This document shows, piece by piece, positions 31,929 through 37,968 of a DNA stretch of 37,968 bases. This DNA is from an uncultured Collinsella sp. (GTDB lineage Bacteria > Actinomycetota > Coriobacteriia > Coriobacteriales > Coriobacteriaceae): NCBI GenBank assembly GCA_900544235.1, contig UQUL01000019.1, forward strand, positions 1 through 37,968. Direction: 5' to 3'. The position numbers were made by a program, and so were the translations under genes. The notes below the pieces were generated by a model, which was not told the origin of the DNA, made no database searches, and was given only the letters and a program-made list of their open reading frames with translations. Numbering within the stretch: the first letter of the stretch is position 1; every line of letters starts with the position of its first letter.

Positions 31929-31982
31929 AAAAGTTAACCACGCCTATGTTCGCTTTAGTAAACTAACACGTGGTTAACTTTT
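31929..31982 (-). promoter_or_regulatory. Nested inverted repeats at the feo promoter
   Basis: A perfect 14-bp inverted repeat, AAAAGTTAACCACG (31929-31942) and 31969-31982, encloses TTAGTAAACTAA (31955-31966), a near-palindrome like DtxR/MntR boxes. It lies 43-96 bp before the first feoA gene. Two GTTAAC sites and one central site could bind an iron- or manganese-sensing repressor. Confidence 0.5.
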
Positions 31983-32032
31983 TGGAAAGGGTCCCCATTC
32001 AGATTTCGAAAAAGTTTCCTATACGAAACAAA

Positions 32033-32067
32033 AGGGCGAGGCAAAGGACCATCCTTTACCACGCCCT
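32033..32067 (-). terminator. Terminator of the HPr-like gene
   Basis: AGGGCGAGGCAAAGGA (32033-32048) pairs with 32052-32067 with two mismatches. On the minus strand the stem is followed by TTTTGTTT. Confidence 0.8.
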
Positions 32068-32074
32068 GTCATGC

Positions 32075-32323
32075 TTAAAGCGAGAGATTTCTGATCGATG
32101 TGACGCAGGAGGCCTCATCTACGCCCGAAACGCGGAAGATGATGTCCTCGCCGCACTCGCCGTAGAGAGCCATGAGTCCCATGACATCGCGGCCGTCCGT
32201 GTGGCGATCACCGATGCTGACTGACACGTCGCTACGATGCTTGGCAATGATGTCATAGAGCAGCGCAACCGGGCGGGCATGTAATCCCAACGGATCTTTA
32301 ATCGTCTTTGTAAACTCGACCAT
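32075..32323 (-). CDS. HPr-family phosphocarrier with Asp at position 46
   Basis: A protein of 82 residues with the HPr fold signature DPLGLHARPVALLYD. The phosphorylatable His is exactly residue 15. HPr carries phosphate from enzyme I to PTS sugar permeases. In Gram-positive HPr a second site, Ser46 in KSIMG, is phosphorylated by HPr kinase for catabolite repression. Here that segment reads GRDVMG, with Asp at 46, a natural phosphoserine mimic. GGGAGGGG lies before the start at 32323; an in-frame ATG at 32368 is less supported. No ptsI or hprK is in the window. It may be a canonical HPr variant or a regulatory paralogue. Confidence 0.88.
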   Translation of the reverse strand: MVEFTKTIKDPLGLHARPVALLYDIIAKHRSDVSVSIGDRHTDGRDVMGLMALYGECGEDIIFRVSGVDEASCVTSIRNLSL

Positions 32324-32453
32324 GTCCCCTCCCACGACATCGCACATTCGGCCGGCAAACCCAGCCACGTGGTAGTTATTGTAGCGTTAGATGCTTGTTG
32401 AAGCCCGCCAGAAGCTCGACCGGAAAGCGCGTCCCGTTATTTGGCTGGACTCT

Positions 32454-32529
32454 GGGTCGCAGTTTCCAAAAGGACCCTGTTTGGGAAACTGCGACCCGTT
32501 TTGGACGCAAATTCCGGGTCGTAGTTTCC
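32454..32529. repeat. GGGTCGCAGTTTCC triple-arm intergenic repeat
   Basis: GGGTCGCAGTTTCC (32454-32467), its exact complement at 32484-32497, and a third, nearly identical arm GGGTCGTAGTTTCC (32516-32529). The middle arm can pair with either outer arm, giving two alternative hairpins. It lies between the aspS terminator and the HPr promoter, with no gene inside. Confidence 0.75.
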
Positions 32530-32574
32530 GCGACGCCCGGTCATCCCATGCCCTCACGACCTCGGCGCATAAAA

Positions 32575-32605
32575 AACGAGGGAAGGAGCGCGTCCTTCCC
32601 TCGTT
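32575..32605 (-). terminator. Terminator of aspS
   Basis: A perfect 13-bp stem, AACGAGGGAAGGA (32575-32587) and 32593-32605, with a 5-base loop. A T-run follows on the minus strand. It lies 24 bp past the aspS stop. Confidence 0.92.
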
Positions 32606-32628
32606 ACAGGTACTATGTAGCCGCTCGC

Positions 32629-34416
32629 CTACATCAGGCGCAGGCTGACGTCCTTGAGCTGGGCGCCACTAACGGCACTCGGGGCACCCGACATGAGGTC
32701 GGAGCCGCTGGCCGTCTTGGGGAACGCCATGACGTCGCGGATGGAGTCGGAGCCGGTAAGCAGCATGCACACGCGGTCCAGGCCCAGAGCGAAACCGCCC
32801 ATCGGGGGCGCACCAAACTTGAGGGCCTCCATGAGGAAGCCAAACTGAGACTCGGCGCGCTCCTCGGTAAAGCCCAGGAGCTTGAGCATGGACATCTGCA
32901 TCTCGGCGTTGTGGATACGCATACCGCCGCCGCCGGCCTCAAAGCCGTCCATGACAAAGTCGTAGGTGCAAGAACCGGCTGCCAACGGGTCGGCCTCGAT
33001 CTTGGCGATGTCGGTCTCGGTCGGCAGAGTGAACGGCTGGTGCTCGGCAGCGTAAGCCTTGCGGTCCTCATCCCAGTGGAACAGCGGGAAGTTGACGACC
33101 CACAGGAAGTCGTGGCCCTCGCGCTTGATCTCGAGTGCGTTGGCCATGTGAGAACGCATGCCGCCCAGGATCTCGTCAGAGAGCAGGCGCGGGCCGGCGG
33201 CGAACATCACAAGGTCGCCGGGCTCGACGTCCATGCGCTCGCGCAGAGCGGCCATCTCCTCGTCCGAGAAGAACTTGACGATGGGGCTGTTGATGGAGCC
33301 ATCCTCGCGGAAGGCGATCCAGGCCAGACCCTTGGCGCCAAACGTGGAGGCCACGCCGGCGAGCTTATCGATCTTGGCACGTGCCCAGGCACCGGCGCCC
33401 TTGGCGTTGATGGCCTTGACGACAGAGCCCTCCTCGTTTGCGGCAGTCGCAAAGACCTTGAACTTGGAGTTGGCAAAGATGTCGGTCAGGTCGACCAGGT
33501 GCATGCCATAGCGGGTATCGGGCTTGTCGGAGCCATAGGTGTCCATGGCCTCCCAGTAGTCCATGCGACGCAGCGGCGTGGGCATCTCGACGCCCATGCG
33601 GCCGAAGGCGTCGGCCAGGACCTCCTCGAGCGCGCTCATGACGTCATTCTGGTCCACGAAGGACATCTCGATATCGACTTGAGTGAACTCGGGCTGACGG
33701 TCGGCACGCAGGTCCTCGTCGCGGAAGCACTTGGCAACCTGGTAGTAGCGCTCGACGCCACCGACCATGAGCAGCTGCTTCAGGAGCTGCGGGGACTGCG
33801 GCAGGGCGTAGAAGTTGCCCGGCTGAATACGGCTGGGAACGATGAAATCGCGGGCGCCCTCGGGCGTGGACTTAAACAGGGAGGGCGTCTCAACCTCCAT
33901 GAACTCACGGTTGTGCAGCGCCTCGCGAATGGCAAAGGTAAAGTCGGAGCGCAGCTTGAGGTTGGCCATCATCTCGGGACGACGGAGGTCCAGATAGCGA
34001 TAGCGCAGACGAGTGTCCTCGCTCGTCTCGATGCCGTCCTCGATCTGGAACGGCGGGGTGACGGACGTGTTGAGCACCTCAGCGTGGTCGGTCAGGACCT
34101 CGATCTCGCCGGTCGCGAGCTTGGTGTTAGTGGTCTCCTCACCACGAGCGCGCACGACGCCGTGGATCTTGATGGGCCACTCGGGACGCATGGTCTCGGC
34201 GATCTTAAAGGCATCGCCGTCGGAGTGCTCGGGGTCGAAGGTGAGCTGCGTGATGCCCTCGCGGTCGCGAAGGTCGCAGAAGATAAGGCCGCCGTGGTCG
34301 CGGCGACGGCTCACCCAACCGGTGAGGGTGACCTCTTCGCCCACGTTCTCGAAGCGAAGCTCGCCGCAGGTACGGGTGTGCATGGAATGCTCGTCGATGG
34401 GACGGGTCTGGCTCAT
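32629..34416 (-). CDS. aspS: Aspartyl-tRNA synthetase, bacterial type
   Basis: A protein of 595 residues, the usual bacterial AspRS length. It has an N-terminal OB-fold anticodon domain (TLTGWVSRRRDHGGLIFCDL), class II motif 2 (FRDEDLRADRQPEFTQVDIE), a GAD insertion domain (about 290-430) and motif 3 (GGFALGLDRVCMLLTGSDSI). It charges tRNA-Asp. The OB-fold has His in RRRDHGG, where discriminating enzymes such as that of E. coli have Leu; His there is typical of non-discriminating enzymes that also charge tRNA-Asn. AAGGAGG lies nine bases before the start. The 256-bp divergent region to serB shows no T-box. Confidence 0.96.
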   Translation of the reverse strand: MSQTRPIDEHSMHTRTCGELRFENVGEEVTLTGWVSRRRDHGGLIFCDLRDREGITQLTFDPEHSDGDAFKIAETMRPEWPIKIHGVVRARGEETTNTKLATGEIEVLTDHAEVLNTSVTPPFQIEDGIETSEDTRLRYRYLDLRRPEMMANLKLRSDFTFAIREALHNREFMEVETPSLFKSTPEGARDFIVPSRIQPGNFYALPQSPQLLKQLLMVGGVERYYQVAKCFRDEDLRADRQPEFTQVDIEMSFVDQNDVMSALEEVLADAFGRMGVEMPTPLRRMDYWEAMDTYGSDKPDTRYGMHLVDLTDIFANSKFKVFATAANEEGSVVKAINAKGAGAWARAKIDKLAGVASTFGAKGLAWIAFREDGSINSPIVKFFSDEEMAALRERMDVEPGDLVMFAAGPRLLSDEILGGMRSHMANALEIKREGHDFLWVVNFPLFHWDEDRKAYAAEHQPFTLPTETDIAKIEADPLAAGSCTYDFVMDGFEAGGGGMRIHNAEMQMSMLKLLGFTEERAESQFGFLMEALKFGAPPMGGFALGLDRVCMLLTGSDSIRDVMAFPKTASGSDLMSGAPSAVSGAQLKDVSLRLM

Positions 34417-34672
34417 ACCAGTGATCCTCCTTTATGGATCTGTGCCGCCCCGTGTCGTTCCGGGCGGCGTCGTACAGATTTGCCCAGCCTGCGTAAACCG
34501 CGCAGCCAGACATGGCGTTCTATCTTATCGCACCTGTGTCGATGTGCCGCGAAAAAGTAGCTCTTGCCCAAAGACTTGACGGAGACGAAACAATTGACGC
34601 ACCGTGACCGTCGCCCAGGCGTGCGACGTGCGACAATGTGCCCCAATACAACTGCACTCGGAAAGGCCCGCC

Positions 34673-35308
34673 ATGACTGCACGCCTCATCGTTATGGATA
34701 TCGACTCCACGCTCATCAACCAGGAGGTCATCGACCTGTTGGGCGAGGAGGCCGGCGTGGGCGAGCAAGTTGCGCAAATCACCGAGCGCGCCATGCGCGG
34801 CGAGCTGGACTTTAAGCAAGCGCTCGAGGAGCGCGTGGGGCTGCTCGCCGGCCTGGACGAGAGTGTGTTCGAGCGCACCTTTGAACGCGTGACATTTACC
34901 CCCGGCGCGCTGGAGCTTGTGCGCTCGGCACACAGCAAGGGCTGGAAGGTCGGCGTGGTAAGCGGCGGCTTCCACGAGATCGCTGACAAGATCGTAGCCG
35001 CCGCGGGTATCGATTTTTGCCTGGCCAACCGCCTGGAGGTCGTGGATGGCAAGCTCACCGGTAAGTTGGCTGCCGACATTGTGACCAAGGAGTCCAAGCT
35101 CATCAAGCTGCTAGATTGGGCGGTTGAGTGCGGTGTCGACATGGCCCACACGGTCGCTATTGGCGACGGGGCAAACGACATCCCCATGATTCAGGCCGCG
35201 GGCACGGGCATCGCGTTTTGCGCCAAGCCCAAGACGCGCGAGGCCGCCCCGTTTGCCATCGACGAGCGCAACCTGATGCTCGCCATGGACATCATCCTAC
35301 GTGACTAG
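34673..35308 (+). CDS. serB: Phosphoserine phosphatase
   Basis: A protein of 211 residues of the HAD superfamily SerB group. Motif I is MDIDSTLINQEVID (nucleophile D9, acid/base D11), motif II lies in VGVVSGGFHEIADKI, the motif III Lys in TKESKL, and motif IV is IGDGANDIPMI. It makes serine from phosphoserine. It lacks the N-terminal ACT-like extension of E. coli SerB, as many short bacterial forms do. The start at 34673 follows GGAAAGG; an in-frame ATG at 34604 lacks such a site. It stands alone, divergent from aspS and upstream of larB. Confidence 0.9.
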   Translation: MTARLIVMDIDSTLINQEVIDLLGEEAGVGEQVAQITERAMRGELDFKQALEERVGLLAGLDESVFERTFERVTFTPGALELVRSAHSKGWKVGVVSGGFHEIADKIVAAAGIDFCLANRLEVVDGKLTGKLAADIVTKESKLIKLLDWAVECGVDMAHTVAIGDGANDIPMIQAAGTGIAFCAKPKTREAAPFAIDERNLMLAMDIILRD

Positions 35309-35344
35309 TCGATCTGTCTAACAATTGAATCAGTCTGTCCTATA

Positions 35345-35378
35345 GTTTCCGAACAATTTTGTCTTAGTGTTCGGAAAC
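35345..35378. promoter_or_regulatory. Inverted repeat upstream of larB
   Basis: A perfect 10-bp inverted repeat, GTTTCCGAAC (35345-35354) and GTTCGGAAAC (35369-35378), with a 14-base spacer, 45-78 bp before larB. It could be an operator or an attenuator-like hairpin, or a serB terminator lacking a T-run. Confidence 0.5.
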
Positions 35379-35422
35379 ATACCCTTTGAGTGCTAGACTT
35401 TGCGCCGTCGAAGGGAACATAT

Positions 35423-36205
35423 ATGGATAAGCGAGATCTTGAGCAATTGTTGAGCGACGTTGCCGACGGAGCAGTCGCCCCGGCAGTCGCCCTCACACGC
35501 ATCCAGACGGCGCCAACCGCCGATTTGGGCTTTGCGCAGCTCGATCTTTCGCGCGGGGTTCGCCAGGGAGCCGGCGAGGTTGTCTACGGTGCCGGTAAAA
35601 CCGCCGAGCAGATTGCCGCCATTATCGAAGCGCTGCGCGATGCCGGCCAGGAGCGCATCCTGGTCACGCGCCTGGACGCCGAAAAGGCAGCCCGCACCTC
35701 GGAGCTCCTCGACAACGGCATCGAGCTGGGATATGTCCCGGACGCGCAGCTCGCCCTCGTAGGCGGCAAGCCCTCCCCTACCGGCAACGGACGCATCGTC
35801 GTCGCCTGCGCCGGCACGAGCGACCTGCCCGTCGCCGAGGAAGCCGCGTTGACGGCCGAGTTCTATGGCAACGAGGTCGATCGCCTCTACGACGTAGGCG
35901 TCGCCGGCCTGCACCGCCTGCTCGCACATGCCGAGGAACTTGCCCAGGCGCAGGTGGTCATCGCCATCGCCGGCATGGAGGGCGCGTTGGCGAGCGTTAT
36001 CGGCGGCCTGGTGAGCTGTCCGGTCATCGCCGTTCCCACCAGCGTGGGCTACGGCGCAAGTTTTGGTGGCGTAGCCGCGCTGCTCGCCATGCTCAACTCC
36101 TGCGCCAGCGGCGTTTCAGTCGTCAATATCGACAACGGCTTTGGTGCCGCCTACCAGGCAAGTCTTATCAATCATCTGGGCGCCGGCACATCCCGCGCCC
36201 GTTAA
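35423..36205 (+). CDS. larB: LarB, nickel-pincer cofactor synthesis carboxylase/hydrolase
   Basis: A protein of 260 residues. An N-terminal region (about 1-100) includes DLSRGVRQGAGEVVYGAGKT, and a C-terminal PurE-like domain shows IVVACAGTSDLPVAEEA, IAGMEGALASVIGGL and PTSVGYGASFGG. LarB carboxylates nicotinic acid adenine dinucleotide and hydrolyses the phosphoanhydride, the first step to the nickel-pincer cofactor of lactate racemase and related enzymes. GAAGGGAAC precedes the ATG at 35423. larC follows 10 bp later; larA and larE are not in the window. Confidence 0.93.
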   Translation: MDKRDLEQLLSDVADGAVAPAVALTRIQTAPTADLGFAQLDLSRGVRQGAGEVVYGAGKTAEQIAAIIEALRDAGQERILVTRLDAEKAARTSELLDNGIELGYVPDAQLALVGGKPSPTGNGRIVVACAGTSDLPVAEEAALTAEFYGNEVDRLYDVGVAGLHRLLAHAEELAQAQVVIAIAGMEGALASVIGGLVSCPVIAVPTSVGYGASFGGVAALLAMLNSCASGVSVVNIDNGFGAAYQASLINHLGAGTSRAR

Positions 36206-36215
36206 GGAGCATTCC

Positions 36216-37115
36216 ATGTCCAACCATCAGCACACGCTTATCATCGACGGCACCTCGGGCATCAGCGGCGATATGACCGTCGCGGCCCTGCTCGACCTGG
36301 GCGCCAGCGAGGAACACCTGCGCGAACAGCTCGCCACGCTGCCGGTCGACGGCTTTACGATCGCCGTCACGCGTGCAAACAAGCATGGCATCGACGCCTG
36401 CGATTTTGACGTCCAGCTTGCAGAGGCGCTCGAGAACCACGATCACGATATGGCCTGGCTCTACGGCAACGAAGCAGCCGCCGAGCACACGCACGAGCAT
36501 GAGCATGAGCACCACCATCATGACCATGGCGAGCACGAACACGAGCACTGCCACGAGCATGGCCATGAGAACCATCATCACGCCCACCATCACCACCGTT
36601 CTTTGGCGGATGTCACCGCCATCATCGACGGCTCACAGCTAAGCGATGGTGCCAAGCGTCGTGCCCTCGCCATTTTTTCCGTACTTGCTGATGCCGAGGC
36701 CAAGGCTCACGGCAAAACGCCCGACACCGTCCTGTTTCACGAGGTGGGCGCCGTCGACTCCATCGTCGACGTCTGCTCTGTCGCCATCTGCCTCGACGAC
36801 CTGGGCATTGAGGATATCGTGGTCGAGTCGCTCTCCGAGGGCCACGGAACTATCCGCTGTGCCCACGGCCTCATGCCCATTCCCGTCCCCGCTGTCGTCA
36901 ACCTATGTCAGGCAGGCAATATCGCCCTCACACCTGCACCGGTCGCCGGCGAGCTCGTGACGCCGACGGGCGCCGCCATCGTCACCGCGCTGCGCACGTC
37001 CGATCAACTGCCCTCACGCTACCGCATCGAAGCCGTCGGCTACGGCGCCGGCAAACGCCCCTACGAGGGTTGCTCCGGCACGCTCCGCTGCCTGCTCGTT
37101 CACGCGGACGCATAG
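36216..37115 (+). CDS. larC: LarC, N-terminal domain only, with His-rich insert
   Basis: A protein of 299 residues matching LarC, the CTP-dependent nickel insertase of the pincer cofactor pathway. Landmarks are DGTSGISGDMTVAALLDLGA at the start, HEVGAVDSIVDVCSVAICLD, PVPAVVNLC, ELVTPTGAAIVTAL and GYGAGKRPYEG. A very His-rich stretch (about 89-129) probably binds nickel. Full-length LarC proteins are about 400 residues. This one stops at the end of the first (LarC1) domain, and the LarC2 part, which carries the CTP site, is not found downstream in any frame. AAGGAGC lies before the ATG. The TetR gene starts two bases after the stop. Confidence 0.88.
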   Translation: MSNHQHTLIIDGTSGISGDMTVAALLDLGASEEHLREQLATLPVDGFTIAVTRANKHGIDACDFDVQLAEALENHDHDMAWLYGNEAAAEHTHEHEHEHHHHDHGEHEHEHCHEHGHENHHHAHHHHRSLADVTAIIDGSQLSDGAKRRALAIFSVLADAEAKAHGKTPDTVLFHEVGAVDSIVDVCSVAICLDDLGIEDIVVESLSEGHGTIRCAHGLMPIPVPAVVNLCQAGNIALTPAPVAGELVTPTGAAIVTALRTSDQLPSRYRIEAVGYGAGKRPYEGCSGTLRCLLVHADA

Positions 37116-37117
37116 CC

Positions 37118-37657
37118 ATGGATGCCCGCAAGGCAAAAAGCCGTGCCGCCATCGTCGCGGCGTTCTCCGAGCTCCTGTGCGAGGAAGATTACGGCAAGAT
37201 CACCGTCGGCGACATCATCGCTCGCGCCCACGTAGGTCGGGCCACGTTCTACGGCCTCTTCAAAAGCAAAGATGACCTGCTCGCTGAACTCGTGCGCGAT
37301 ATCTGCACCCATGCCCTCGACGATGACGGTACACCCCTCGACGACCCGCTCGTACAGGTCGAGCATATCCTCAACAACCTCTGGGAACGCCGTCAGGGTG
37401 TACGGGCACTGGTAGCCGGCGCCGGCTCACGCGTCTTCGCCGACTGTCTCCGCAAGACCATCATGTCGCGCGCAGCCGAAACCGTCCCAGCCGACCCCGC
37501 AGGCCCCGCCGGCACTATGGACCGTAGTTTCCTACTACACCACATAGCCTCAAGCTTCGTAGGAATGGTCCAATGGTGGGCCTGGCACAACTTCCAAGCC
37601 CCAAAAGAGGACGTAGCCAAAGATTACCTATCAGCCATAAAATCCCTCTTCAGCTAA
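37118..37657 (+). CDS. TetR-family regulator
   Basis: A protein of 179 residues. The N-terminal TetR helix-turn-helix spans about 5-50 (KSRAAIVAAFSELLCEEDYG, then ITVGDIIARAHVGRATFYGL, FKSKDDLL). The C-terminal ligand domain ends in HHIASSFVGMVQWWAWHNFQ, typical of the group with a TetR_C_8-like end. The start lies two bases after larC, so it is translationally coupled to it, which suggests control of nickel-cofactor genes or of the unit itself; this is inferred. The last part shows more A-rich codons than the neighbours. Confidence 0.85.
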   Translation: MDARKAKSRAAIVAAFSELLCEEDYGKITVGDIIARAHVGRATFYGLFKSKDDLLAELVRDICTHALDDDGTPLDDPLVQVEHILNNLWERRQGVRALVAGAGSRVFADCLRKTIMSRAAETVPADPAGPAGTMDRSFLLHHIASSFVGMVQWWAWHNFQAPKEDVAKDYLSAIKSLFS

Positions 37658-37668
37658 GTAACTATCCC

Positions 37669-37763
37669 TTCCCAAAGCGGGAGCCCCATCCCAAAGTGCG
37701 GATCCCATTCCAAAGTTCCGCTCTGACTCAAGACGCCATGCATCCCAAAGTGTCAACAACAGC
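37669..37763. repeat. Short degenerate CCCAAAG repeats after the TetR gene
   Basis: Units of about 20 bp with the core TCCCAAAG or TTCCAAAG and a following GGA/CCC-type end occur three times in a row (about 37669-37725), and TCCCAAAG once more near 37745. The stretch to the right edge holds no credible gene. Its role is unknown. Confidence 0.45.
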
Positions 37764-37913
37764 CCAACGCTCCTATCAGCAACAAGCCCCTCCCACCATA
37801 ATTCAGATTCATATGTTGGGTTGCTTGCTCGAGCGCAGCAAAGATCCCGCAGCTGGCCGCATGGGGTAACTTCCCAGCGCATTCCGCAGGACGAAAGAGC
37901 CCCCGCCGCACGA

Positions 37914-37968
37914 TGAACTGCACCCCAAAACTTGGACGGCTTAAATAAGAACTACGCCGCAAGGGACT
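37914..37968. mobile_element. Possible end of an IS3-type insertion sequence
   Basis: The sequence starting TGAACTGCACCCCAAAACTT at 37914 resembles the terminal inverted repeats of IS150/IS3-group elements (TGAACTG-CCCC-AAA form). The window ends 55 bp later, so no transposase can be seen. Recognition rests on the tip alone. Confidence 0.35.

Noticed and set aside
32395..34560. Plus-strand opening of 721 codons opposite aspS
   Set aside because: Antisense to a complete aspartyl-tRNA synthetase.
34417..34672. T-box or other riboswitch before aspS
   Set aside because: No T-box-like conserved sequence or stem-antiterminator pair was found in the 256-bp divergent region.
36483..36600. CAC/CAT-rich tract in larC as a simple-sequence repeat
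   Set aside because: The pattern is explained by the in-frame His-rich segment of LarC and is not an independent repeat.

Overview
The window looks like a chromosomal stretch of a gut actinobacterium of the class Coriobacteriia, most likely Collinsella. This is inferred from the high GC content, the codon use, the gene mix and the style of the intergenic palindromes. No rRNA, tRNA, CRISPR array or complete mobile element was seen.

Layout. Positions 155-2104 hold a DHA2-type drug-efflux transporter and a CBS-pair protein, followed by an ArsC-like gene remnant (2591-2836). Positions 3032-8959 are a sugar-acid module: an IlvD/Edd-family dehydratase, a GntP permease, a FadR-type GntR regulator, then a 2-keto-3-deoxygluconate/gluconate 5-dehydrogenase (DhuD-like) and an RpiB-type DhuI-like isomerase. 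Positions 9080-12444 carry two flavoprotein oxidoreductases, an old-yellow-enzyme/2,4-dienoyl-CoA reductase type and an orphan GltD-like type. Positions 12548-21885, all on the minus strand, are a pectin-fragment block: GPH transporter, GH28, esterase, a CE8 pectin methylesterase fused to an alpha/beta hydrolase, GDSL esterase, GH105 hydrolase and a TIM-barrel isomerase-like protein. Positions 22237-26841 are uxaC-uxaB-uxaA, followed upstream by a LacI-family regulator (27302-28381). Positions 28526-31886 are a ferrous iron uptake locus (feoA-feoA-feoB and a FeoB-associated Cys-rich peptide). Then come an HPr-like protein, aspS, serB, larB, a short larC and a TetR regulator. The right edge resembles the tip of an IS3-type element.

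How it works together. None of the pectin enzymes shows a signal peptide. The picture is therefore import of short, decorated galacturonate oligomers by the GPH symporter and cytoplasmic trimming: demethylation and deacetylation by the esterases, GH28 releasing galacturonate and GH105 releasing unsaturated uronate. Galacturonate passes through UxaC, UxaB and UxaA, and unsaturated uronate through DhuI and DhuD, both to 2-keto-3-deoxygluconate. KDG kinase and KDPG aldolase are not in the window.

The main non-standard observation is a shared promoter design before the transporter, GH105 and uxaC. A palindromic operator (core GTGAACGTTCAC) has a right half, TTCACC, that doubles as the -35 box. 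A -10 box follows after 17-18 bp, and a second operator lies 38-41 bp from the first, centre to centre. A CCGTTCG/A element sits 10-13 bp upstream of the first operator. The dhuD promoter has the operator and the CCGTTCG element but a wider arrangement. The adjacent LacI-family protein is the obvious candidate regulator. Other points of interest are an HPr with Asp at position 46, a LarC that lacks its C-terminal domain, the CE8-hydrolase fusion, and several families of intergenic palindromes.
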